A stretch of DNA of 64,000 nucleotides, taken from VRUE01 sp963753245. GTDB lineage: Bacteria; Actinomycetota; Thermoleophilia; Solirubrobacterales; 70-9. Shown in pieces: positions 53,143 through 62,081 of the stretch. The stretch spans positions 620,001 to 684,000 of the forward strand of contig CAVWBK010000002.1 of NCBI GenBank assembly GCA_963753245.1, read 5' to 3'. Both the position numbers and the translations under genes were made by a program. Every line of letters begins with the position of its first letter. The first letter of the stretch is position 1. A model generated the notes under the pieces. That model was given only the letters and a program-made list of their open reading frames with translations, searched no databases and was not told the DNA's origin.

Positions 53143-53571
53143 GTGCGATCGAATCGCTCCGCACCGGCTGGCCCCGTAATTCCCGTACTGACCTACCCCG
53201 ACGTGCGCGCGGCGGTCGACTGGCTGGTTGAGATATTCGGGTTCGTCGAGCGGGTTTGGATCGGGCCGAACCATCGAGCGCAGCTCAGCTTCGGCGAGGA
53301 CTCCCTGATCGTCGCGGATGCGACGCGAGGGCGCGTAACTCCGACAAGCGGAGCGGTGCCTCAGTCAGTGATGCTTCGGGTGGCGGATGTCGCCAGCCTC
53401 TCGGTCCGAGTTCGGGATAACGGAGCGACAATCGTCACCGAGCCGCACGATTTCGAATTCGGAGAGCGCCAATGCACGCTCGTTGATCCCTGGGGCCACT
53501 ACTGGACGCTCACTGAGACTCTGCGTGACGTAGCTCCGGAGGACTGGGGCGGTAGGACTGGTGCAGCATAG
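53143..53571 (+). CDS. VOC family (glyoxalase-like) protein
   Basis: 142 residues. VIPVLTYPDVRAAVDWLVEIFGF and the second unit VMLRVADVASLSVRVRDNGATIV with LVDPWGHYWTLTE give the two-module VOC fold, as in phenazine-antibiotic-resistance or glyoxalase-like proteins. The GTG at 53143 starts 11 residues before the first strand. The substrate is unknown. Confidence 0.85.
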   Translation: MRSNRSAPAGPVIPVLTYPDVRAAVDWLVEIFGFVERVWIGPNHRAQLSFGEDSLIVADATRGRVTPTSGAVPQSVMLRVADVASLSVRVRDNGATIVTEPHDFEFGERQCTLVDPWGHYWTLTETLRDVAPEDWGGRTGAA

Positions 53572-54095
53572 AGCTCGCCGGCCGTCTCGGAGGGGGTCGA
53601 ATGTCGGGGCGCATCCTCGCCTCCTTCCGCCGCTTCGGGTTAGGTGGATCGCCCTCGAGATCGAGTCTTCCATGCGGGAGAGCGCTGCCTCGAAGGTGAG
53701 TGGAATCGCTCTCGGCGTTGAGGCTGACCTTGACAATCCTCGCGGTGGTTCCCACAGCGGTGATGTCGCCGTCCTCCTCAGAGTCGGCGAGCTATTGGCA
53801 ACGTTGCGAAGGCTCCGCGCGACTAAAAGTCCACCGCACGACCTCCCGACAGGGCATGTAGTTGCAGGCCGCTATTTCGTCGCAGAGAAGTCTTCGATTC
53901 TGCGCCCGGTCATTCCGGCCACGCCTGGGGTCAGCGATTCACGGATCGGAAATCGTCAGTCGGAAGTGTGTTTGGGGTGGAGTGCTGTGGCGATGCGTCG
54001 CGAAATCGCACCCAGCGACTTCACTGCATCAGATGGTTGTGGCCGCAAGACTCTGGTTCGTAGAGGGCCAGGGAAATCCAACAACGGAGGTCAGC
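53572..54095. other. Long stretch between two VOC genes without a recognised gene
   Basis: Open frames exist on both strands, but none has a domain I recognise, and codon bias is weaker than in neighbours. The last bases hold the ribosome site (ACGGAGG) of the next VOC gene. No tRNA, CRISPR-like repeat or strong hairpin is visible. Confidence 0.45.
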
Positions 54096-54527
54096 ATGAG
54101 CAACATCGACGAGGAGATGGCAGTGGCCCACTTCATCGTTTCAGATGATGTCGAGCGTTCTCGCCGCTTTTACACCGAGGTACTTGGCGGCAAGACGGTC
54201 ATCTCCGGCGAGGCGGGTGATGAGGTGACCTATGTCGCGCTCGCCAATACCTGGATCATCATGAATGTCGGAGGCGGACCGACTGATGACAAGCCGACGG
54301 TCACGCTGGAAACGCCACCGGACCCGGATCGGGTGAGCAGCTTCCTCAACATAAGGGTCGCCGACATCCAGGCCGTTTACGAGGAGTGGAGCGCGCGAGG
54401 CGCCGAATTCCTGACGCCGCCGAAGCAGCACGAGACCGAGATCCGCTGCTATATCCGCGACCCCGACGGCTACATCATCGAGGTCGGTCAAACGACCCTG
54501 AACAGGGGTTGGCGTCCGCCGTCTTGA
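54096..54527 (+). CDS. VOC family (glyoxalase-like) protein
   Basis: 143 residues. MAVAHFIVSDDVERSRRFYTEVLGGKTV starts the first module and FLNIRVADIQAVYEEWSARGAEFL with CYIRDPDGYIIEVGQT the second, a standard VOC/bleomycin-resistance-like layout. The ATG at 54096 has a good ribosome site (GGAGG, 7 bases upstream). It is distinct in sequence from the VOC gene at 53143. Confidence 0.9.
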   Translation: MSNIDEEMAVAHFIVSDDVERSRRFYTEVLGGKTVISGEAGDEVTYVALANTWIIMNVGGGPTDDKPTVTLETPPDPDRVSSFLNIRVADIQAVYEEWSARGAEFLTPPKQHETEIRCYIRDPDGYIIEVGQTTLNRGWRPPS

Positions 54528-54622
54528 CTGCCGGTCTCACTCGGCGGGTACGGCGGCGCGAGGGTCCACAAAGCGCCCGAGACGACCTACACGGTTACCG
54601 CGCTGCTTGCGCGCGAGGCCAC

Positions 54623-55619
54623 TCACGCGGCCGGGAGATCATCCCTGTAGGACACTGACCGTGAGAACCCAGCTGCAGCACAGGCACTGACGATTGCGTT
54701 GCCCAGCGCGAACGCGACTGCGAGCCACAAGACGGCGAACTTCGTCGAGTTGAACCCGTTGTCGGGTCCGGCGGTTGCCTCGAGGAATAGACCGATTGCC
54801 ATCAGGAGGAATGCCAGGGCGAAGACGCCCGTTGCAAGACCCAGCACGCCGTCCCGTCGCGAAAGCCAGTTGGCGACCCCTTCGTGCTGGCGCCGTCGTG
54901 AACCGCGGAAGCCGAAGGCAGCGGTCGCACCCGCCAGGAGCGCGATTGGGTAACCGCAGATCGCGACGTCCAAACCTGTCAAATACGAGGAGGTCACCCC
55001 CGCGTCGCGGAGATAGTGGGCTATGAAGACTTGACTCAACATAGCCAGTCCGAATAAAACGGGCAAGGCCACCGGCTGCCCACCCGAGCCAGGATTCACG
55101 CCCGACGGCATTAGGGGCAGAGCCAGCCGTTTCCGAGAAGCCCCGCGATGCGGTAAGCGCGGCAAAGAGGGTAGCGAAGCGAGCGGCCACCACGAAACTC
55201 CCAGACGTGATGTAGCTGCTTGCATAGTTGTGGTTGATACTCGTTGCGGTGGCGAACACCGCGCCAATCAGCCCGACGCTCACGCCCAGCGCCGCCAAGG
55301 TGGCGCCGGCCTCCAGCTGCCTCGATCTGCGCTCCGCTCGTGACAGCAAGGCACCGCAGCTGAGGCCGAACGCAGACGCGAGGATCAGGTCGAAGACCAA
55401 ACTGCACCCTGACGCGATCCGAAAGCCGGAAGGCTGACCGGTCTGGATGAGATCTATCAAGCTAAGGAAGTCGGCAGCCGCCAATATCAAGACGCTGGCA
55501 GCAAGGATCGCGGCGGAGGCTCCTAAGAGCCTGTCGCGGGAGCGTCGTGGTTGGAGAGGGGTCGACGCGGAGGCTTGTTTTCGCAAAGACTCCGGCAACG
55601 AGATCCTGACAATAGTCAA
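54623..55619 (-). pseudogene. Multi-pass membrane protein split by a frameshift
   Basis: The first frame from a TTG at 55619 encodes membrane helices (LLGASAAILAASVLILAAAD, CSLVFDLILASAFGLSCGAL, LAALGVSVGLIGAVFATATS) up to about TASRGFSETAG. It then loses its hydrophobic pattern. The second frame, open from 55267, carries the remaining helices (LPVLFGLAMLSQVFIAHYL, ICGYPIALLAGATAAF, LATGVFALAFLLMAIGLFL, LWLAVAFALGNAIVSACAAA) and stops at 54623. One indel near 55060-55130 would join them into about 330 residues. The family is not known to me. Confidence 0.7.
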
Positions 55620-55676
55620 GACTGCTCTGAGTATTGGCCGGAACGGTTTGACACGGGCGTCTCTCCGATCCTGGAG

Positions 55677-55750
55677 TGGGGCGGGCTGGACTCGAACCAG
55701 CGACCAAGGGATTATGAGTCCCGTGCTCTGACCAACTGAGCTACCGCCCC
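55677..55750 (-). tRNA. tRNA-Met (anticodon CAT)
   Basis: Reading minus, the acceptor GGGGCGG pairs with CCGCCCC, the anticodon loop is CTCATAA with anticodon CAT, and the T-arm contains GGTTCGAGTCC. The discriminator is A. It has the features of an elongator tRNA-Met; the lysidine-modified tRNA-Ile(CAT) cannot be fully excluded by eye. Confidence 0.93.
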
Positions 55751-55912
55751 GACGTTTCGATTATCGCTCGGCGACGTGGCGCGTGCTTTGCAGCGACCGA
55801 GCCGACCCGTTCCCACCCACGAGGAACTTTTCGATCCCGGGTTCGAACCACGCGATGGAGGCTTCGGTGCTCTTGAAATTGGGTTGAGGCGGGTTCCGCA
55901 GGTGTGAACCGA

Positions 55913-56305
55913 TTAGGCGCTGAATAGCTGGGCGAGAGAGCGGCCGACATCGGGCGGCTCCTCCTTGCCCTCGGCCGCCGCACTGGCCCCCTCTGCGAGT
56001 GCCTTGGCGGCGTCGGCGATCTGGTGACTGCGCCCGCCGCGGATGATCCCGGTTTTCTTCGCTTCGGCGAGATCTGATTCCATCAGACCGGCGAGCTCGG
56101 CGAGGCGGCGTAAGCCGACGACCCCAGCCGTTCCTTTGAGCGCGTGAGCCTCGGTACGCATCGTCTCGAAGTCAGTCGTCTCGGTCGCAAGTCCAGCGGC
56201 GATCACATCGCAGCGGCGACGGGCCTCCTCGGCAAATGAAGCAAGGAGCGCCGGATCTATCTCGGCTTTGGCTTTTGCCTGGTCGCCATTTTTTGCGGCA
56301 CTCAT
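55913..56305 (-). CDS. Orphan Hpt (histidine phosphotransfer) domain protein
   Basis: 130 residues. An Hpt four-helix bundle is indicated by LLASFAEEARRRCDVIAAGL and the phosphoryl-accepting histidine in RTEAHALKGTAGVVGLRRLAELAGLME. There is no kinase or receiver domain in the gene or next to it. The ATG overlaps the stop of the thioredoxin-like lipoprotein gene (ATGA), so both are translated together. A phosphorelay role is inferred from the domain only. Confidence 0.88.
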   Translation of the reverse strand: MSAAKNGDQAKAKAEIDPALLASFAEEARRRCDVIAAGLATETTDFETMRTEAHALKGTAGVVGLRRLAELAGLMESDLAEAKKTGIIRGGRSHQIADAAKALAEGASAAAEGKEEPPDVGRSLAQLFSA

Positions 56306-57369
56306 CAGCCGGTCACCTCTTTCACCACGCGGGTCATTTCTTCGACGCCAAAGGCGCCCTCAACGACTTCCTTGACGATTCCGTCACTGCCAATCGCAAA
56401 CAACCAGGGCTCGGTGGGCAGGTGGAAGGCTTTGACCTGCGGCCGAACCAACTTCGCGGGATTGTTTTCGTTGTAGATCTCCATGTGGATGAACGCCGCC
56501 TTGCCTTCGTTTTCTTTTTTGACCTGCTCGGCCACGTCGACGACGGGTCCGCAGACCCGACTCTGGCAGAACTGGGGGGTCGCAAACAAGAGTAAAATCG
56601 GTTCCTTGCCGATAACGTCGGCATAGTCGACGCGGTTCTGGGTATCCGGCGGGATTCGCGTCGTGATCTTCGAGAGGTCCCCCCCGACATCTGCCGCCGT
56701 CGGCGTGTGGATCAGCGGCGCCGGCTGACCCGGGCGCGGCACGTGGTGAAACTCTCCAACCGTCGTGCTCGGTAGCAGTCGGTCTGTCAGTTCTCCCCCT
56801 TCTCTGATGATCGCTGCCATCCGCCACTGGCCGTTGCTCGGAAAGTCGACCTCGGTTTTGTAGACAGCTGTCCCGGCGTCGGGGTCATCGATGGTGGTCT
56901 TGGCGCGAAAGGCCGGCTTGGTCGCCAGGCTTTCGATCGCCGCAGGGAACGGGCCAATCGCGGGTTCTTCGAGCGCTTTGATCTTTTCCCGTGCTTCAGC
57001 CCCTTTTGCCTTCACTTTTTCCACTTTGGGGTTGACTTTCGGCACCTTGGAGAAATAGAGGGCGATTTCGGCGTGATCGACGGGGCTGCGATCCTTTTCA
57101 AAGACGCCGAAGGGGTAGCGATTCTTTCCCTTATAGAAGACCATCGCCCCCGGTTCGACCTGCAGCTTCGAGGGTTTTGTCGATTCGAGCACTTCACGCA
57201 GCGATCGCCCTTCGGTGGCGGGGAAATTGGCCTCTGGGGGCGCCGGGGCGTTTTCGACCGTCTCTTCGGCGGACCCGGTTGAGTCCGAGCCGCTCGAGCC
57301 ACAGCCGGTGACCAGCACCGCGCTTGAGAGCAGGCAGATGACGGCGCTGGGGATTCGGCCGAGGCGCAT
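56305..57369 (-). CDS. Lipoprotein with C-terminal thioredoxin-like domain
   Basis: 354 residues. The signal sequence ends in a lipobox (LVTGC). The first part of the mature protein has strands around VEPGAMVFYKGKNRYPFGVFEKDRSP. The C-terminal 110 residues look thioredoxin-like (EPILLLFATPQFCQSRVCGPVVD, EIYNENNPAKLVRPQVKAFHLPTEPWLFAIGSDG), with the cysteines spaced CQSRVC rather than CxxC. The protein would sit on the outer face of the membrane. A redox or metal-handling role is possible. It is coupled to the Hpt gene. Confidence 0.86.
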   Translation of the reverse strand: MRLGRIPSAVICLLSSAVLVTGCGSSGSDSTGSAEETVENAPAPPEANFPATEGRSLREVLESTKPSKLQVEPGAMVFYKGKNRYPFGVFEKDRSPVDHAEIALYFSKVPKVNPKVEKVKAKGAEAREKIKALEEPAIGPFPAAIESLATKPAFRAKTTIDDPDAGTAVYKTEVDFPSNGQWRMAAIIREGGELTDRLLPSTTVGEFHHVPRPGQPAPLIHTPTAADVGGDLSKITTRIPPDTQNRVDYADVIGKEPILLLFATPQFCQSRVCGPVVDVAEQVKKENEGKAAFIHMEIYNENNPAKLVRPQVKAFHLPTEPWLFAIGSDGIVKEVVEGAFGVEEMTRVVKEVTG

Positions 57370-57435
57370 CGGGCCATGTTATTCAGGGGCGATGTAGGGT
57401 GCCCGCGACCCAACGACGAACGCAAGGGAGAGACC

Positions 57436-58167
57436 GTGGCGGAGCGAGCGGCATTGATCACAGGAGCCTCGAGCGGCATCGGCCTCGCGATCGCCCAGGT
57501 GCTAGGCAATGAGGGCTACGCGTTGACCGTCTCGGCCCGTCGCCCAGAGAAGCTCGAGGCCGCCGCGCAAGGTCTGCGCGACGACGGCTTCGAGGTTCTC
57601 AGCGTGCCGGCAAACATGACCTCCGAGGATGAGCTCACAGCTGTGTTCGCCAAGCACCGCGAGGCCTACGGCCGCCTCGACACGCTGGTCAATAACGCCG
57701 GTGTCGGGATCGGTGCGCCGATGGCAGAGATCCAGACAAAGCACCTCGACATGCAGCTGGGAGTCAACCTGCGGGCGCTGGTCGTCGGCACCCGCGAGGG
57801 GTTGCCGATGCTGCGCGAGGCAGGCGCCGAGCATGGCAAGGCGCTGATCGTCAACACGGCTTCGATCGCGGGCAAAACCGGCCAGGGCTGGCTCTCGATC
57901 TACGCCGCGACCAAGGCCGCGGTGATCAATTTCACCGAGTCCACGCACCGCGAGGCGGGCGCTGAAGGTGTCCAGTGCACGGCGCTCGCCCCAGCCTTCG
58001 TCGACACGCCGATGACCGAGTTCGCAAAGGGTCAGGTCCCCGGCGAGGAAATGATCCGCCCCGAGGACATCGGCGAGGCGGTCCGCTTCCTGCTGCGGAC
58101 CTCACGCTACTGCCACGTGCCGGAGATCGTCTTCACGCGACCCGGCGAGGGAATCGGCGCCCCCTAG
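57436..58167 (+). CDS. Short-chain dehydrogenase/reductase
   Basis: 243 residues. The NAD(P) motif TGASSGIG is at residues 9-16, NNAG is at about 87, and the catalytic Ser and Y-x3-K are in NTASIAGKTGQGWLSIYAATK. The Arg-Arg after the second strand (SARRPEKL) suggests NADP. The substrate is unknown. The GTG at 57436 has AAGGGAGAG just upstream. The next gene starts 2 bases after the stop. Confidence 0.95.
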   Translation: MAERAALITGASSGIGLAIAQVLGNEGYALTVSARRPEKLEAAAQGLRDDGFEVLSVPANMTSEDELTAVFAKHREAYGRLDTLVNNAGVGIGAPMAEIQTKHLDMQLGVNLRALVVGTREGLPMLREAGAEHGKALIVNTASIAGKTGQGWLSIYAATKAAVINFTESTHREAGAEGVQCTALAPAFVDTPMTEFAKGQVPGEEMIRPEDIGEAVRFLLRTSRYCHVPEIVFTRPGEGIGAP

Positions 58168-58169
58168 CT

Positions 58170-59363
58170 TTGCGGCTTCTGCTCGCCGCTTTCGGCGACC
58201 CCGGACATGTCTTCCCGATGATCGCGCTCGGCCAGGCGCTCTCCCGGCGCGACCATGAGGTCCTGATCGAGACCTGGGAGGAGCGACGTGCGGCAGTCGA
58301 GGGTGCGGGCCTCGGTTTCACCGCGGCCGAGGAATATCGGATGTTCCCCCCGCCCGATCCCGACTCCGAGGACGGCGCCCACGCGGCCGAGGCCGCTCTT
58401 GCCCTGCTCCCGCTGCTTGAGGAATTGCGTCCAGAGGTGATCGTCAGCGACATCCTGACCCTGGCACCGGCGCTCGCCGCGGAGAGGGCCGGGATACCGT
58501 TGGCGACCCTGATTCCCCACATCTACCCGGTTGTCGAGCCGGGCCTGCCGTTCTTTGCGATCGGCCTCAAGCGGCCGCGCACCAGGCTCGGACGCGCCAC
58601 CTGGCGGGCGGGAACGCGGGCGCTGAATGTCGGCCTCGAGAACGGCCGCCGTGATCTAAACCGCCAGCGCGCGCGCCTGGATCTTGCCCCTGTCGAGCGC
58701 TTTCACGGCGGGATCAGCTCCCAGCTGGCGCTGGTCGGAACTTTTCCTCAGCTCGAGTACCCGCGGCGCTGGCCGGCGGGAGTCGAGGTCACTGGACCGC
58801 TCAATTTCGAGCTCCCCCACCCCGATATCGAGCTGCCGCCTGGCGAGGAGCCACTGGTTCTGGTCGCGCCGAGCACCGCCCACGATTCCGACAACCATCT
58901 GGTCCGCACCGCGCTGGCGGCGCTTCGCGAGGAGCGGCTCCGGGTCGTGGCCACCACCAACCGGGTCGCCCCGCAGAGTCCGATCGAGGTTCCCCCAAAC
59001 GCCCTTTTGGTCGACTGGCTGAGCTACAGCCAGCTGATGCCGGCCGCCTCTGTGGTCATCTCCCACGGCGGCCATGGCACGGTCGCCCGCGCGCTTGGCG
59101 CCGGCACGCCGCTGCTGATCACTCCGATGATCGGTGACATGAGCGAGACCGCGATGCGGGTTGCCTGGACCGGCGCCGGCCTCTCGCTGCCCTGGCGACT
59201 CTGTCGCCCCGCGCCACTGCGCTGGGCGATTCGCCGCCTGCTTAGTGACCGTAGCTTTGCGGAGCGAGCGGCGCAGCTTGCTGCCTGGGGGCGCGCCCAC
59301 GATGGCGCAACCCGGGCCGCCGAGCTCGTCGAGGTACTCGCGGGCCAGGCGAGCGAACATTGA
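58170..59363 (+). CDS. GT1 family (UGT/MGT-like) glycosyltransferase
   Basis: 397 residues, GT-B fold. LLLAAFGDPGHVFPMIALGQAL is the N-terminal Rossmann entry with the usual G-H catalytic His. The C-terminal donor site is VVISHGGHGTVARALGAGTPLLITP, the diagnostic motif of macrolide/flavonoid/sterol glycosyltransferases. The TTG at 58170 is chosen because it starts the first strand, 2 bases after the SDR stop; longer readings lie inside the SDR gene. Acceptor and donor are unknown. It forms a pair with the SDR. Confidence 0.93.
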   Translation: MRLLLAAFGDPGHVFPMIALGQALSRRDHEVLIETWEERRAAVEGAGLGFTAAEEYRMFPPPDPDSEDGAHAAEAALALLPLLEELRPEVIVSDILTLAPALAAERAGIPLATLIPHIYPVVEPGLPFFAIGLKRPRTRLGRATWRAGTRALNVGLENGRRDLNRQRARLDLAPVERFHGGISSQLALVGTFPQLEYPRRWPAGVEVTGPLNFELPHPDIELPPGEEPLVLVAPSTAHDSDNHLVRTALAALREERLRVVATTNRVAPQSPIEVPPNALLVDWLSYSQLMPAASVVISHGGHGTVARALGAGTPLLITPMIGDMSETAMRVAWTGAGLSLPWRLCRPAPLRWAIRRLLSDRSFAERAAQLAAWGRAHDGATRAAELVEVLAGQASEH

Positions 59364-59412
59364 TCCCGCTTGTGCACCGGATCGCTTCGGCACTGGATCG
59401 ATGAGAGTCGAG

Positions 59413-59487
59413 CTCCGGGGGTGGGACTCGAACCCACAACCTCTCGATTAACAGTCGAGCGCTGCTACCTAATTGAGCTACCCCGGA
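59413..59487 (-). tRNA. tRNA-Asn (anticodon GTT)
   Basis: Reading minus, the acceptor TCCGGGG pairs with CCCCGGA, the anticodon stem TCGA/TCGA encloses CTGTTAA with anticodon GTT, and the T-arm is GTGGGTTCGAGTCCCAC. The discriminator is G. A partial copy of its 5' end lies just upstream at 59494-59508. Confidence 0.96.
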
Positions 59488-59493
59488 CCGAAA

Positions 59494-59508
59494 TGAGCTA
59501 CCCGGGAC
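59494..59508. repeat. Partial duplication of the tRNA-Asn 5' end
   Basis: TGAGCTACCCGGGAC repeats the tRNA-Asn segment TGAGCTACCCCGGAC at 59474-59488 with one mismatch, in direct orientation 20 bases apart. It lies between tRNA-Asn and the HNH gene. Such remnants are left when DNA inserts beside a tRNA gene, but a local slippage duplication is equally possible. Confidence 0.55.
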
Positions 59509-59529
59509 TCCCGCGCAGCACCGCTAACT

Positions 59530-60228
59530 CTAACGGGCCTCGGCCGGGACCTCCAGAGCGCCCGCCTCCACCCGAGCATGGCAATTCGCACAGAGCAAGA
59601 CGCACTTTTGCACCTCCGCACGGACACGAGCGATCCCTCTGCTGTAGACGTATTGGGCGAGATGGAATTTCTTGCGGCTCGAATCGAGATGATGGAATTG
59701 AAGCGCGGCCGGATGCTCTGCAAAGCCGCAGATCGCGCACATCCCGCCAGCCTCCTCGACCATGCGCCGCTTGAGCTGCCGCCGACGCTCAGAGACCGCG
59801 GCCGAGTTGCACTTGGCGCACCGATATCCCCCTTCTGGGCGCGCGAAGAAAACCGTTCGGCCATGCTTTGCGCAGTCCAGTCGTATCTTGTTTAGCCCTT
59901 CGGCGCGGGCCTGCTCCGCCTCACGATTGCGAACCATCTGATCGGTCTCAAGCCCAAAACGATCGAGCCAGTAGCGGATCGTCGAGTAGCCGGCGTCGAA
60001 CTCTGCTGCGAGCTTGCGGATCGAACACCCCGCATCAACAAGCTCACGCAGACGTGACTCCTCGATTTGCCCCTTGGGCGCATGCTGACTCCTGCCAAGC
60101 GCGGAAAGTCCGTACTTTTTGAGCCAGTAGCTGACCGTCGAAGGATGTTTGCCAACTCGCTCCGCCATCGCGTCCAAAGAGAGGCCCTCCGCCAAGCAGC
60201 GTTCCAGAAATGCCCGCTTCATCGTCAA
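59530..60228 (-). CDS. HNH endonuclease with N-terminal helix-turn-helix repeats
   Basis: 232 residues. Two homeodomain-like helix-turn-helix units (FLERCLAEGLSLDAMAERVG with STVSYWLKKYGL; RLRELVDAGCSIRKLAAEFD with STIRYWLDRFGL) precede a zinc-bound HNH domain (CAKC, CAICGF, LQFHHLD, CVLLCANCHARVEAG). The HTH part could guide it to a specific DNA site, as in homing endonucleases. It lies between dnaG and tRNA-Asn. A perfect LexA-type box is 30 bases upstream of the start, so DNA damage should induce it; self-regulation by its HTH is the alternative. The ATG at 60228 is used. Confidence 0.93.
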   Translation of the reverse strand: MTMKRAFLERCLAEGLSLDAMAERVGKHPSTVSYWLKKYGLSALGRSQHAPKGQIEESRLRELVDAGCSIRKLAAEFDAGYSTIRYWLDRFGLETDQMVRNREAEQARAEGLNKIRLDCAKHGRTVFFARPEGGYRCAKCNSAAVSERRRQLKRRMVEEAGGMCAICGFAEHPAALQFHHLDSSRKKFHLAQYVYSRGIARVRAEVQKCVLLCANCHARVEAGALEVPAEAR

Positions 60229-60258
60229 AACTCTGACAACCGAGTCGGACAGAAAAAG

Positions 60259-60272
60259 CGAACATATGTTCG
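60259..60272. promoter_or_regulatory. LexA/SOS box upstream of the HNH gene
   Basis: CGAACATATGTTCG is a perfect palindrome that matches the Gram-positive/actinobacterial LexA consensus CGAAC-N4-GTTCG. It is 30 bases before the HNH start and 33 bases after the dnaG stop codon, so it can only serve the HNH gene. The identical core lies at the left window edge. Confidence 0.82.
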
Positions 60273-60305
60273 TACACTTTCAGGTCAAGTCGTGGTACCT
60301 CTGGC

Positions 60306-62081
60306 TCAGACGACCCGCTCTGTGTGGGCGATGCGTTCTACCAGCACCGCGCGCTCTCGGCTCAGAGCGGCGCGGCGCTCGTAGTCGTCGGCCTCCCCCG
60401 CCGCTGCTATTTCAGCCTCGAGGCGCCGCTGCTCGAGAAGCATGAAGTTGAGCTCCATCGCTTCCCGAGATGCCGGCTCTTCGCCGGCGAGGATCACGAG
60501 CTCGGTGATCAGACTGGCAAGCTCGTCATCTTCTTGCGGCAGGTTGGATGCGAGGTCCTCGGGATGCTGACGCAGCCAGTGCAAAGCACGGACCCCGAGC
60601 GCCGAGAGGTGATCATCGGTGAGCCGTTCGAGGTACTGCCTGCCCTCCTCGGGCTCAGCCACACACATCGCCAGCAGAGCCCGCTCGCGGCGCTCACGCG
60701 AGGTCAGCTCGCCCCCGCTGCGCCGCGCGACCCGCGGGCCGGGGTCAGTGCCCGTGGACCCACCCGCGCCGCCGCTCGGCGGTCGGGCAACCGTCACCCG
60801 CCCCATCACCATCGCCGGCTCGAGGTCGAGGCGCTCGGCGACCCGCCGCACGAGGTCATCGCGGCTGATCGACTCGCCCATCGCGGCGATGATCGGCGCC
60901 ACCTCACCCAGGGCGCGGTCGCGCTCCCCTGGAGAGCCAGCGTCGGTGCGCTCTAAGACCAGCTCGACCTGGAAGGTCGAGAGCTCGACCGCGCTCTCCA
61001 GCAGCGCCCGAAAACGCGCGGCGCCACCCTCCTCGGCCATCATCTCGGCGGGATCCACACCGGCGGGCATCGCCGCCACCCGGATCCCCATCCGCCGACC
61101 CGCGGCGACCCGCTGCGCGCGCAGCATCGCCTCCTGCCCGGCCGAGTCAGCGTCAAGCGCGAGGATCACCTCCTCGACCATCCCCGAGAGCGCCCCCACT
61201 TGATCCTCGGTAATCGCGGTTCCCATCACCCCGACCGCCTCCAGCACTCCGGCCTGGTGCAGGGCGAGGACATCGGTGTAGCCCTCGACGACGACCGCGC
61301 GTCCGGCCTTGGCGATCGCGGCCTTGGCACGGTCGATCCCGTAGAGCATCTTGCTCTTGTGAAAGAAGTCGGTCTCCGCCGTGTTGACGTACTTGGCGCC
61401 CTGGTCGGTGCGCATCGCGCGGCCGCCGAAGCCAAGCGTGCGGCCGCGACGGTCGCGGATCGGGAACATGATCCGCGAGCGGAAGCGGTCATACTCACCG
61501 CCGCCGCGCCCACGCTGGGCGAGGCCGACGCTGCGCAGCTCCTCGACCGAGAAGCCGGCGCGCTGCCCGCGCAGCAGGATCTGGTCCCAGGCGCTGGGCG
61601 CATAGCCGACGCCGAAGGCGCGCAGGGTCTCCTCGTCGAGGCCGCGTTCGGCCAGATAATCGCGCGCCTTAGCGGCCTCCTCCGAATCCCAAAGGAAGGC
61701 CGCATAGAAGGTCGCGCTGCGCTCCAGCAGCTGCTCGAGGCGGCGGCGTTGCTGGCGACGCGCCTCGGCGCGCGGGTCCTCCTTCTCGCGCTCGAGCTCG
61801 ACCCCGTAGCGCTCGGCCAGCAGCTCGACCGCCTCGGCAAAAGCAAGTCCCTCCTTCTCCTCGACGAACTTGATCGTGTCCCCGCCCACCCCACAGCCGA
61901 AGCAGTGGTAGAGCTTTTCCTGGGCGTCGACTGAAAACGAGGGGGTGCGCTCCTCGTGAAAGGGACAGAGGCCGACCCAGCGTGCGCCCTGGCGGCGCAG
62001 GTCGGTGTGGGCGGAGATTACCTCGACGATGTCCGCCGCCTGCTTGACCCGCTCGAGGCTCTCGGCCGAGATCAGCGCCAT
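60306..62081 (-). CDS. dnaG: DNA primase
   Basis: 591 residues. The N-terminal zinc-binding domain (CPFHEERTPSF, YHCFGCGVGGD) is followed by the catalytic core with the TOPRIM motifs (VVVEGYTDVLALHQAG, LALDADSAGQEA) and FPIRDRRGRTLGFGGRAM. The C-terminal part is helical and would bind the helicase. It makes primers for replication. The ATG at 62081 overlaps the dgt stop by one base (TAATG). Confidence 0.98.
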   Translation of the reverse strand: MALISAESLERVKQAADIVEVISAHTDLRRQGARWVGLCPFHEERTPSFSVDAQEKLYHCFGCGVGGDTIKFVEEKEGLAFAEAVELLAERYGVELEREKEDPRAEARRQQRRRLEQLLERSATFYAAFLWDSEEAAKARDYLAERGLDEETLRAFGVGYAPSAWDQILLRGQRAGFSVEELRSVGLAQRGRGGGEYDRFRSRIMFPIRDRRGRTLGFGGRAMRTDQGAKYVNTAETDFFHKSKMLYGIDRAKAAIAKAGRAVVVEGYTDVLALHQAGVLEAVGVMGTAITEDQVGALSGMVEEVILALDADSAGQEAMLRAQRVAAGRRMGIRVAAMPAGVDPAEMMAEEGGAARFRALLESAVELSTFQVELVLERTDAGSPGERDRALGEVAPIIAAMGESISRDDLVRRVAERLDLEPAMVMGRVTVARPPSGGAGGSTGTDPGPRVARRSGGELTSRERRERALLAMCVAEPEEGRQYLERLTDDHLSALGVRALHWLRQHPEDLASNLPQEDDELASLITELVILAGEEPASREAMELNFMLLEQRRLEAEIAAAGEADDYERRAALSRERAVLVERIAHTERVV

